64,000 nt of DNA, taken from the NCBI GenBank assembly GCA_019009955.1, contig CM032231.1, positions 40,376,001-40,440,000 on the forward strand. The letters run 5' to 3'. Source of the DNA: Riptortus pedestris. Taxonomy: Eukaryota > Arthropoda > Insecta > Hemiptera > Alydidae. Both the position numbers and the translations under genes were made by a program. Positions 34,146 through 45,930 of the stretch are shown here, piece by piece (positions within the stretch are counted from its first letter, which is position 1; every line of letters begins with the position of its first letter). A model generated the notes under the pieces. That model ran no database searches. It was not told where the DNA came from and saw only the letters and a program-made list of their open reading frames with translations.

Positions 34146-35459
34146 AAAAATAGCTAAAAATCTTATTGTGAAACTCCAGCTCTTATTTCCTGGTGAATGC
34201 TGTGAAGGTGTAGGAGGAACACGGCATCTGTGGACACAGACCATACCACAAATGTGTTTTTCTCGTATATAAACCTATAGGTGAGTTTGAGGTTGGCTCT
34301 CTCTCTGGGATTATTCCATAAATAACATAGCTACCATAGGACTTAATTGGGCGGCCGGGCTGAGGCGATTATATACTTCAGGGTTGTATGTTTCACATAA
34401 ATGGACTACGGTGTGCACAGTAAGCTCCTTTAAGCTGTTAATTACCAAGGAAATAAATTAATGTTTCTGAAGTAGGTTTCCAGACGGTTTCCAATTTAGG
34501 AAAGGGTATAGGGTATGAAATGAAGGTTAAATCTTCAGGATTCTGGCACTGATTGGGCTCGCATCAGGAAAAAAAGGAAACTCTACCGAGAAAAATCTTT
34601 TGAAGATATGGCAGCATGCCAATGACAATGACTAGAGAAACTCCCGAAGCAAATAAATATACACACGACATGAAAATACTGTTAGGGTCCGAAATAACTC
34701 ACAGCTCAAAATAAATTAGTTCTCCTGCGAGAAGTATGTGGTGGAAATGCCGAGTTGATTTTTTGGAGCTGTCGGCCGCAAATGTGGCTGATAGATTAAA
34801 CCTTTACCCACGTTTTGGGAATCGGTCGACGCCACAAAGTTTCTGTCAATCGCAGCTACTATAACCTGAAGCAGCTAACAGTGAAATTGCAAATTCGCCT
34901 CCTTTGGGGAAGTGTAACTTGTAGAAAAAGAGGATCACTGACTTAAATGTTTAAGTATGCAATGAAATATTCGCTTACATAGGTTCTTCCAAGGTTTATC
35001 AAGCGATTTAAGACTCACAAACCTATCCTGAGCCCCTTTTACTCAAGAAAAGTATTTGTGGGAAGGAGATTTATTGTTCAAGGCTAGATATAAGTTCTCA
35101 TATTACCCATTAGTGTATTCATAACCGAAATACTAAGTACAATTATCAGTGATATCATTTGATAGTGCTTTATATTATTCCCTCAATTCTTGGTTCGCAC
35201 AACGTTTACATGATTAGTTTGGAGTTAATCGTTTGTCCTTTTATATATTATTTTTGAAATTTTTGTGTGAAGAATAAATATGTTATTTTTTCTTATTAAT
35301 TCTTACTAAATATACTTTAAACATGATTTTTCAATATTTTTATAACTATTATCCACATATTTGAATTTTTAGATGAAAAATATTTTAAATCCCTCCGCTT
35401 TATGATTATACATGTTGTTTTTATATTAAAAATGCCATTTTATTAGACTCAGGTTATTG
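34146..35459. other. Non-coding stretch, nothing recognised
   Basis: Mixed composition to about 34900, then strongly AT-rich. No frame or repeat identified. Confidence 0.45.
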
Positions 35460-35700
35460 GCCAAATTTCTTTATTAGTTACTGAAAATCAAAGATTAATA
35501 GTTGGAAAACATTTTAAACGTTTAATCAAGAAAAACCATGTAAATTTTCGGGGAGAAGATAGACAAGATACTCACTTCATTCTTAAATGCCCTTTCTTAG
35601 AAGAAAGAAGAAACAACCTCTTGGAAATCCTTATCATTCCACATCATGAAGGTATAAGTTCTATGGACAATATTATTAAAAAATATGGACACGATTAAAA
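35460..35700 (+). pseudogene. LINE C-terminal relic
   Basis: An unlabelled plus-strand reading gives LITENQRLIVGKHFKRLIKK, then EDRQDTHFILKCPFLEERRN and DNIIKKYG before a stop at about 35696. The 'E...THFILKCP' pattern is typical of the zinc-finger-like region at the C-terminus of non-LTR retrotransposon ORF2 proteins; the first cysteine pair of that region is not seen. An A-run at 35728-35738 might be a tail. Confidence 0.45.
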
Positions 35701-36143
35701 TTAATTGCACATATAGTTTCTTATAAAAAAAAAAAAATCATTACCGAAGAAACAGTTTGCAAAAACTATTATAATTAAAATGAATTAACTTTTATATATT
35801 TCCATCAGTAATTATTGTGTAATTCTCTGTTTATGTTTTATGTTCTTACTATTTACTTGCTGTTAATGTATCAAATTTTTATAGTGTTTTAATGTTATTT
35901 TTGATTTATTTTTACTTTCAATTCTTGAGCCGATTCACCGAATACCTGAAACTGAACTAGTTTCAAGAGCGTGTCCATAGTTGGGAAGCCAAGTTGTAGT
36001 TGGTTCTTTGGAGAGTTCCACCAGGCAAGTGGTTTGCGTGATACTCTTTTCAATTCCGTGTCCGTGGGACTTGAGGTTCGACATTCAATTCCTTTCGACG
36101 ACGCCGGCAAATCAATATATTGTTAGGAAGAACTTTCAGTTTC

Positions 36144-36530
36144 AGCAGATTTCCCTTAAGAAAAATCAGCTCATGAGGTTGAATTCTTGTCACGATTTTC
36201 GAAAAAAAAATCTTCAAATGCGAACCATTTCTACCTAGGAAATGAGGTCCATTCAAATTGATTATACTTTAATAATAAATCTGATACCGCTGTAGCGGTC
36301 GATATTTGATAGTTCCAAACTCGATATTTATATATTTTATGTGAAACTATATATAAAGTTCGTTAATAGCTGAAACAAGACCAAGTGAAAGGGGAATCAA
36401 AAAATTGTATATGATTAATCTTATTGTTAATTTAATTTTCTTTAATCCTCTTATAGGTATACATTTTCTTTGCTATCAAGATGATTAACTGAATATTTGC
36501 ATTTTTTAGTTTTCATTCAGCTTTTTCTGT
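36144..36530 (+). mobile_element. Family H copy 16, decayed
   Basis: CAGCAGATTTCCCTTAAGAA at 36144, TGAGGTCCATTCAAA, CCGCTGTAGCGGTCG, CGTTAATAGCTGAAAC and AAAATTGTATA follow family H order. The TA tract is shortened to an AT-rich remnant at about 36260-36280 and the 3' end is missing. Confidence 0.75.
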
Positions 36531-36604
36531 ATTTGATCTATGCAAATATTTACGTCTGACGCGATGCTGAAATATTTTACATTCTAAACTACATGATTTT
36601 TATT

Positions 36605-36895
36605 TCATCATCATCACACTCGATATTTAATCGTTTCGTGGAAAACTTACTATTAAAATAGGTGACCACTGAAATCGACGTTGGGGGGATGGTTTAGATG
36701 TGGAATAATAAGAAATTCAAAGAATCTCGGATGGGTTGGATCGAAAAATTCATAGAACCAGTCTCGTTGAAGTTTTAATTTTCTACAAATATTGTTCTAA
36801 GAATGTTTTTTCTAACTCAAAAGGAAAAGATGTTTTTTTTTTTTAATATTTTGGTTTTAGTCTTTTTTAAACCCCAACATTTTAACATGTGAAGG
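36605..36895 (+). mobile_element. Family H copy 17, decayed core
   Basis: ACACTCGATATTTAATCGTT, a G-run with GGTTTAGATG, GGATCGAAAAATTCATAGAA and TAAACCCCAACATTTTAACA (B block) in order; no microsatellite and no ends. Confidence 0.65.
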
Positions 36896-36897
36896 GA

Positions 36898-37436
36898 AGA
36901 CCAGATTTCCCACGTGAAGTTTTACAATAGAGAAATCTGCATACTGGTAACACAACACCACCGTGATTAAATACAAACGGTAATGAGAAATCTTTCAGTT
37001 GATAAAATAAATTCCCAACTGAACCGGCTTCTGAATTGTAAGAGTAATTTATATTTTAATAACTCAAATTTTAGTAGTCCAAGAACTAAAGAAGGGGAGG
37101 GGCGGATGAACAGAACGTATTTGCATAAATCTCACAAAGCAACGAAGGTAAGGAAGGCAAGGTTAGAAACGACAGGTAAGGTTAGAAGAAGCTTCCACCT
37201 GAGCCTAGTAGTTACAGAAACGGCCGACCTAATCCGAACTATACCCGACCGCAGACTTCATAAAAATGCGATCCGATGCATAATAACGGAGATATTTTGA
37301 ATTTTCGAAAATCCCCCCCCTCCCTCTAGTCCGATTTCAGCCATTAACAAACTTGATCTGTCTTTTTAAACAAAACGGTTAAATATCGAGTTTCGTAACG
37401 ATCAAACAAAAATTGCGGCCGCTAGAGCGTTAACAG

Positions 37437-37478
<42 letters not shown>

Positions 37479-37592
37479 GAAAGGACCTCATTTTCGTCAT
37501 CTCCTGGGTTGGACATTTGAAGAAATTTTTCGAAAATCGCGTCATGAGTACGACCTCAATAGCTGATTTCCCTTAAGGGAAATCTGCTAGAA
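36898..37592 (-). mobile_element. Family H copy 18 (minus), hairpin end lost
   Basis: Starts at CCAGATTTCCCACGTGAAGT (36901), just inside the hairpin. Contains GCATACTGGTAACACAAC, shared with the 58031 copy, a type A remnant (GAAACGGCCGACCTAATCCG), the C-run at 37313-37320, (TA)n at 37441-37472 and an intact 5' palindrome at about 37566-37585. Confidence 0.8.
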
Positions 37593-38937
37593 TGTAAGAA
37601 AAAAATTATTGGAACTTAATGGACATAATGGAGACTATTAATATTGGTTATCCAAGGGATTATGTACTTAAGGAAAGTAACTAAACAGGAAACAATTAAC
37701 TGTAGTAATGACCACACCTGTGAAAATTAGGCAAACGAGAACATTTTGCAATATGACTTTCTTTAATTAGACTGTAATCCCTTTGCGTAAGCTAGGTAAG
37801 ATTCCTTTGCAACTCGGATACAAAAGATTCATAATTACGGTAAGCAAAGCCAAAGCGAGTTTTGACAATAGGACCAGAACTTTAATTTGCTATGAGTACG
37901 AATATAAAAACCATCAACAATGAAAGTTGTAATTGTGAGGCACTCCACCCACATTTATTATGAAAGAAGCCAAATTGGGTAGGAATTCTTGGTTTTGATA
38001 CAAGCAGTGGTTGCCAAAGCTTTTAGACTAGTCTATAAAAAATATTTAACAACCACCACACCTACACCTTAACTAGGAAGTGGAATTTGAAAAGTGCAAT
38101 CCAAATAGTTACGTTTCAGATTTCGGGGCAGGAAACAGTGGTGAAAAAATTCACTTTCATACATAATGACTGTAAAAAGCAAATTAGGACAGGCATGAAT
38201 TACTGAGTAGAATACAAAAAAACACATTATATATACTGAGCATATTCCTGATACGAAGGAAGTTATAGAAAAGAAGTTTTTTTCATCAGAGAATTTACTA
38301 AGATGTTTGGGGAAATGTTGGGAATTTCCAGGCAGAAGGTATTTTGAGCTGTGTAAGGACGTCAAAAGCCTGAGGCAGGTACGAGTAGTCAATCAGCTGG
38401 CTAAATCCTAGTTAGATAATCCCAGTTCATTAGGGGTATTCCCAATTCAAGGACCATTCAAATAATTCCAGTCGGATGAACCAATACAAAAATGAGGTCA
38501 ATGAGGAAGCTCGACATCTAGAAAATCATTTGGCTTCTGAAAAATAATAAGGCTCCTTGAACAAAATTTTTTTTTTTAATTTTTTCAAGTTTAGAGGTGA
38601 AGTCATTGTCATGTATGAGTTTTATATCGTCTTAAATGCTCAATTTCTACAAAAATAAGTATAAGTCAATATTATGGTATTAACCAAATTTCATTGATTT
38701 TTTTTAACAAAGCGTTTAGCTTGTTTGGAGAGAGAGAAAACATTCTTCACTTCCAACAAACACTGCCGTGGAACGTTTAGCTTGTCTTCTCTCTCCTTCC
38801 TTAAAAATTACTGCCAGAATTTTTTTTCCCTGGATAAGGAGGTTCTCCAGAGTAGGACATGAAGGATTCTGTCCTTTGTGTTAAATAAAAATTTATGAAG
38901 TCATGCGACGAGAAAAGTCAAAAGACAATTAGTATAG
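37593..38937. other. Non-coding stretch, nothing recognised
   Basis: AT-rich. A minus-strand frame of 107 codons (38069-38392) has no motif. A repeated phrase GTTTAGCTTGT appears at about 38716 and 38777. Confidence 0.45.
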
Positions 38938-39287
38938 GGGATACATGCCAATATGTTCTGGTGACCCCCACCCCTTCTTAAGTTTTTAACTACTTTAATT
39001 TGATTAATTGATATAATAATTATTCTGATTAGTTATAAATTTCAGTACTTGATATAGTAAATAGTTTTCAATCAAATTAATTCGTTATATTCAGATATAT
39101 TTCAGTAATTGTTTTTCTTTCCGGTAAGAAGTTGGGAGAACTGTTTGTTTTCATTTCAGATGCTATCCGTCTGGAGGTTTCTTATTATCGTTTGTATTTA
39201 TTCACTGCGGTGTTGTGTCACCGGTATCTATTGTTAAACGCGGAAAATCTGTTTAGATTACGCAGCCCCTGCGTGACTGAATTTTGG
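38938..39287 (+). mobile_element. Family H copy 19 (type C), 3' part only
   Basis: Begins in the C block (GGTGACCCCCACCCCTTCTT), passes TCAGATATATTTCAGTAATT and TTTTTCTTTCCGGT, and ends AATCTGTTTAGATTACGCAG plus CCCCTGCGTGACTGAATTTT. The 5' half and microsatellite are absent. Confidence 0.8.
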
Positions 39288-40255
39288 TATGTTTCGGTAT
39301 GTTTGTCATTTTAGGAGCAGATTTTATTCCCTCTAACATAATTATTATTAAATACATTGTTTCTTAAAGAGTTTCACTCAGAGTAAAGAACGTTTCGCTC
39401 GCCATTTTCGTGTCCCATCATTTTATAGTGAATATCCTTGTGAATAGAGCTGTTTGTATTCTGAGTGTTTTAAAGGTGCTAGAGCATCAAGAACTGAGTA
39501 CTAGTAGTTTTATTTCTACCTCAAAACAATTACTAACTACAACCTGATATTGTCAAGAGATCCCATAGAAATATGCTTTTAGATTGCTCTTCAGGAAAAT
39601 AGAAATTTTAAGTTTTGTACTGCCAGCAAAGTCTTTATTCATGACGTTTTGTTTTAAAAATAAAGACAATATGGGGGTGCATAAATGCTAATTCTGACCG
39701 TGATTTGCATCCAAGGATTAGGAGGCGATGAGTTCTTCTCGCGATTTTCAAACAAATTCAATTAAATAAGGTAACCCCCTCCCCTCATTGTATTATAAAG
39801 TCAGTAAGGAACTTCCCCTCGGGATATTAAGTTTTCCAATTTAATTGTTTCCCTCCATTGTGGAAAATAAATGAGAATAAATTTCAGGCCATTGTTTTGG
39901 AAATTTATCCTGAAATGTGAAAAGACCGTCTAAAGTCTTAGATGACGAATATTACTCCCGTGTTTATTCAATAAAACAGGTTATCACGTTGACCCCATAA
40001 ATTCCTTAATTCGTTCTCAGCCCTTTCTCGGGAATGCCCTCATCCTATTCTAACAATTCATCAAATTTTAAAACACATTTCTATAAAAAGTATTAAAAAT
40101 TAACAGTGAATCATAATTAATCTCCATTAATTCAAAACTAGATCATACTGAACGAATACAATTTAGCATAAATTCCAGACTCTCTTACAGACAAAATAAA
40201 AATGAATCGTTCCATATACTTTTTTAAGAAATTACCTGCGATAACATACAAACTC
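39288..40255. other. Non-coding stretch, nothing recognised
   Basis: AT-rich, no frame or repeat identified. Confidence 0.45.
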
Positions 40256-40610
<355 letters not shown>

Positions 40611-41447
40611 TGCTATGCTGGAAAAGTTAAGTATCAGTTGTATACTCACAATAAGCCGAGACCATAATAGTTCTTAATAGCGGAAGAATCGTAGAAACTA
40701 AAAATAAAAGATTGAGAACATTTATTTTAACATTCTCCAAAGAGTTAGTTATGTCTTTCCCCCGGAAAGGCCAAAGTTACTACTTGTTCCTTTGACCATT
40801 TTACGACTATTGGGATGAAATAGGCCATTTCCTGAGAGAGAGTCCTGAGAAAACTCACCTAACGATCCATCTTTCTTTCCGCTCGCCGACCTAAGTGGGG
40901 TAAACTTCTGGACAAACAGAACCGGCTTCACGAAAATGTCTCCCCATCCCACTTCCATGAAGGATATCTTGGAGCTCTCTTGTATCTGGAGTAGTTTTTT
41001 TTTTCTGGCCCAGATGAATTTTCATTTTCCTTTCTTTAATCGGCACATCGATTTCAGTGTATGTTGACTTTTGCACGTTTATTTATTCGCCTTCGGTTGA
41101 TCATGATAAAATTTAGAAATGAAAATAAATGTCTGAATTAAAATTGTATTAATCAATAATCACTATAGCTATCCTCATCAGCTATAGTGATGTGTGCGTG
41201 TTATTTCAGTAATTGGTTACTCCTTGAAATCAATAAAATGTATATTCCAGTTTTCAGAAAAGTTAGTAATAATCGAATATCTACTGTTCGAAGTTGAGAA
41301 AGTATAATCGCAGGTAGATGATGATGACAACTGCTCGTGAATTAAAATATTCCCCTGTGGTTTGTTCAAAAAGGAAGTTTTAGTTTCAGTTCAGAGGATA
41401 CTAACTTTGGCTTCCCCAAATGTTTAATCCATTCGAAATGCTCCTCC

Positions 41448-41452
<5 letters not shown>
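40611..41452. other. Spacer between CT arrays
   Basis: No gene seen. Its last ~45 bp (41409-41443) match, in reverse, the flank of the GA array at 59744, suggesting that the array and flank form one dispersed repeat. Confidence 0.5.
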
Positions 41453-42091
<639 letters not shown>

Positions 42092-43479
42092 TGGTTACGA
42101 TCCTGGTGGTAGATTTCAGCCGTGCATTCGACAGTGTTAACCATCAGCTTTTGCTGACCATTCTAGAATCGTACAATGTTGGTCCGGAGGCATTGGACCT
42201 ACTCAGGTCTTACTTGACAGATAGGAAAATAGTGGTGAAAGCAGCCAATGGAAAAACATCAGGGACAAAAACGCAAAGGTGCGGAGTTCCGCAGGGCTCG
42301 TCCCTTTCTGGTCTTCTATTTACTATTTATTTAAATAAAATCACAGAGTGCTTTGCTCACTCTAAGTACTTAATGTATGTAGATGACCTCCAAATCTATA
42401 TAGAATCGGACGTAAAGGAGCTTAATGCTTCTATCATTAGACTTAATGACGACCTAAGCCGACTCCACTCCTGGTGTGCCAATCATGGAGTTTTGATAAA
42501 TAGCCAAAAATGTAAGGCAATCATAATGGGCTATTCGTCACAGCATAAGAAAATTGAGCGTGATAGCTTGCTGAAATTAAAAATTGGGAATGAATTCTTA
42601 GATCTAGAGAACAAGGTGTGCAATCTAGGGATTACAATGACCAGTACGTTGTCATGGAATGTAGAAATCAGGAATAGATGTGCCAAAATATATAGAACCC
42701 TTGGTCAAATAAGAAGAATTAATTTTGTGGTACCTATTTTCATCAAAAAGATACTAGTAAGAAGTTTGGTTTTACCTCACTTTAACTACGCATCTCTGGC
42801 AATGACCGATATGGCAAGTACTCTGATGGACCGATTGCAGCGAGCCCAGAATGCAGCGGTACGGTTCATTTTTAATGCCCAAAGGCACGAGCATATATCT
42901 GACTTTTATAATAGGTTGGGTTGGGACAGAATTAGAGAAAGACGAGATAAGGCTTTGTTACTCCTGACATGCAAGATTCTGAAGAGTCAGCAGCCCTCAT
43001 ACATCTACAAAGAACTAAAATTCCTAAGCAACATTCACAACAGAGCAACAAGACACTCAAAGAGCTTACTATGTATCCCGAAACACCGAACCACAGTATA
43101 TAATAGGTCCTATAGAATTGCAGCCGCTAGGATATTCAATAAGTATGGATCGCATATCGATTTAAACAAGACTGTGACAACAATTAAAAGTGCAATAAAG
43201 AAGATACGAACTTAAATGTATTTCAAGATTATGAATGTATTTATTTCAAAGTTATGTATTCATTTAAAGAGAGACATCCTTTTTGTTTTTTTGTTATTTT
43301 ATAAATTTTATTTTTGTATTGTATATTTGCTTTGGTTTTGAGTAAACTATTTTATGTTGCCTTGACACTGAGGTTGTAATTCAAATTGTAAATTTTCTTT
43401 TTCCTGAGCATTGTAAGAGAGGACTTTTAAGTCCTAAATGTATCAGGTTATTAAATAAATAAATCAAATCAAATCAAAT

Positions 43480-43483
<4 letters not shown>
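42092..43483 (+). mobile_element. 5'-truncated non-LTR retrotransposon inside a CT array
   Basis: Begins at GGTTACGATCCTG, just upstream of RT motif A, and ends with 3' sequence TCAGGTTATTAAATAAATAA followed by about four to five AAATC repeats at 43463-43484, abutting CT on both sides. The apurinic endonuclease, ORF1 and the N-terminal RT part are missing, as in usual target-primed 5' truncation. The clade is unresolved within the CR1/Jockey/I group. The short AAATC tail favours a family with tandem-repeat rather than poly(A) tails. Confidence 0.9.
42106..43215 (+). pseudogene. Reverse transcriptase C-terminal two-thirds (non-LTR ORF2)
   Basis: An open frame of 369 codons that continues upstream into the CT array without a true start; the first codon is GTG and does not mark translation initiation. 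Copies RNA into DNA at a nicked target when complete. Visible motifs: RT motif [13 protein letters not shown] (residues ~2-13), motif [16 protein letters not shown] (~58-73), catalytic motif C YVDDLQIY (~92-99), then the thumb-like part with [11 protein letters not shown] and [14 protein letters not shown], and a basic C-terminus ([20 protein letters not shown] end, near residue 340). Both catalytic aspartates of motif C and the D of motif A are intact, and no stop or frameshift is seen, so insertion is probably recent. The endonuclease and finger region are absent, so it cannot mobilise itself. Context is purely repetitive. Confidence 0.88.
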
Positions 43484-43833
<350 letters not shown>

Positions 43834-45243
43834 TGTTCTGCGAGAAAACTATTTTCATGATGTTCAAAATAGGTTGAGATAGACTACACGGATAATCCTG
43901 TTGAAATCTGAAACCCAAAAATATTCGCCATTATGATACGTCATCTACCTCGCACAAGTAACTAAAAAGAAGCATTAAACACACGTTCGAATGTTCAACA
44001 CTGATCCTGTTATTTCCAAAATTAATTTGTACTTTATGTTTCTTTAGAAATGTTTCGCCAAAATATTTTTGGTTGATTCTTGCCTAAGCATTATTTATGT
44101 ACTCGTATAATAGAGCAGTTGAAAAGGAGTGGAATTCTTCTAACATATGAACCTATTATACCACATGATAATAAAGCGAATAATGGGATTTAGGAATTAG
44201 CAGTAGTGTATTACACCAATGGTGTAATAATGGTCTCAGTTAATTTTATTTTACAAATTCCCCAGTTTACTCTCTTCTCCCAGCTCATTATTGTTACAAT
44301 CTCTCTTTGTTCGCAGAGACAATGGGGCAAAGAGCTGCGATATGAGACTTTTCAACAAAGAGAGTTAGTTGTTTGTTGATGATAGGGCAGGGAGTGAGCT
44401 CCAGAACTGAGTGGGGCCGACGAACAATACTCAAATCTCGTTTATTAAGGGATTATTTGACATTTGTGTTGAACAAGGCTCTTAGCTCGTTCTCATTCTT
44501 GCCGTGCCCCAGGCCACCACTCTAGCGTTTTTGATCTTTGATGCCCGACCGCCTAATTGCGTTTCGTTCAGAGATATGACTCAAATTACTCTAGAGGTAT
44601 TAAACAACGAGAAGCTGTATTTCACTAATTATAATCAATTATACCTCTAAAACCACGGAATTCCACAATTAAAACGAATCAAACAAGAACTGAGAGTTCC
44701 TTGTTTATGGCGTCAAGATCGGCATATGATATTTATTTTACATGACCACTGCAATCATAAATAATCTTTCAGTGGAGTAAATCTAAATTAAACTCTGCAT
44801 TCCTCTTTCCTGTTGATGAATACAATGAAAGGTATGCAATTTATTCAGAACCAGATAATAAATGTCAGCTTGACAATGATAGAGTAAGAAAAACCGATAA
44901 CTTCAAAATGTGTTGGAAACTCCTTAAAAGTCCTTGTAGAAAGAAGGCATTCTCTCAGAGGAAGTTGGACTTGGTTCCAATATTAGAATTAGAATTCAGG
45001 TCCTTAATAGTGCTTCGATTATTTCTTCCATGTGCTTAGAGTTTCTAATTTTCCTACTTTTTAGAGAATGAGGGCGAATAATATCAACAATTTTAGTGAA
45101 GTTGAAATGCAGAAACAACATTTTTCTGTTCATATTTACGGTATGAATACAAATGAGACAGGTTACATTTTTGAATGCATAGAGGCCGGTATTTTCAGCC
45201 TCTTGTTAAGCTGATAACTCTAAAGAAAATTTAATATTGGAAC
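43834..45243. other. Non-coding stretch, nothing recognised
   Basis: A small palindrome TTACACCAATGGTGTAA at about 44211-44227. Otherwise no frame or repeat identified. Confidence 0.45.
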
Positions 45244-45453
45244 AAAACTTCTATGTTCTTCCAGGGATGCTGGGTGGTAGAGGAACGAATCAATTTGGAT
45301 GTACACATGTTGGCCTGTTTTCCTGTACAATACGTTTCATTTGTGACGGAGTACAGCTCCACCTTCAGTGCCTTTTAAGATATCGTTAGAGAGCCTAGCT
45401 TGCACCAAGGCTGCCGAGCGCTAATGAAAACAGGCCCACTGTTTATATCCAAA

Positions 45454-45895
45454 CATTTTTTTATTTTTATTTTATTTTTTATTTTGGACCAATACAAAAG
45501 TATTATACACAAAGTGTTATTATAAGATTTGTTACAAAATTAAGAGATTTTGGTACAATCTTGGACGTAGTCGTCCTTCAGTCATTGCACTTAAATTATA
45601 ATGAGTGGCTCCACTTGACATCGGAAGGCTGCCATGATATTTCCTCACAAGTTGTTGAAGATGTACTGAAATAGGAGCAACCTCCAATTCCCTGTGGATT
45701 TGGCTGTTCCTAACAAACCAGGGAGCATTTGCCGCTATCCGGAATACTTTGCTCTGGAAGGACTGGAGTTTCTTTTTGTGTGTGTTGCTGATGCCCAGCC
45801 AGACTGGGCATGCGTATGTTAATATAGTAATATGTTTTGTAAAGTAGTGTTGCACAAGTCAGTTGCAGTGGTGTATTTTTGTTCATTAAAGGGTA
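45454..45895 (-). mobile_element. Jockey-type LINE 3' fragment (minus), nested
   Basis: The minus-strand 3' tail appears as TTTTTTTATTTTTATTTTAT at about 45456-45475. TATATCCAAA flanks it at 45444-45453 and 45896-45905, the likely target duplication. 5'-truncated to ~440 bp. It landed in the poly(A) tail region of the outer insertion. Confidence 0.8.
45532..45855 (-). pseudogene. LINE ORF2 C-terminal fragment (Jockey-like)
   Basis: A 107-codon reading, with ILTYACPVWLG, KKLQSFQSKVFRIAANAPW, VRNSQIHRELEVAPI and LVRKYH. This is the well-known order of the C-terminal part of Jockey-group reverse transcriptases (ILTYACPVW ... LQ.FQNK.LR...NAPW.VRN..IH.DL...I), located downstream of the catalytic domain. 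No catalytic motifs are included. The upstream part was lost by 5' truncation. Confidence 0.85.
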
Positions 45896-45930
45896 TATAT
45901 CCAAAAAAAAAAAAAAAAAAACTTCTATGA

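Larger units (their letters stand above)
45244..45930 (+). mobile_element. SINE-like or retrocopy insertion with poly(A), later entered by a LINE
   Basis: AAAACTTCTATG at 45244-45255 is repeated at 45919-45930, directly after a poly(A) run (45903-45920). With the inner LINE removed, the insert is about 200 bp of less AT-rich sequence plus poly(A). GGTAGAGGAACGAAT(C/T)AAT(T/C)TGG in its 5' part also occurs at about 11074-11098, so it is a dispersed sequence. No clear tRNA-type promoter boxes. Likely a SINE or a short retrocopy. Confidence 0.6.

Noticed and set aside
45256..45443. tRNA-derived promoter boxes in the SINE-like unit
   Set aside because: GAGGAACGAATCAA is vaguely B-box-like, but there is no convincing A box at the right distance.
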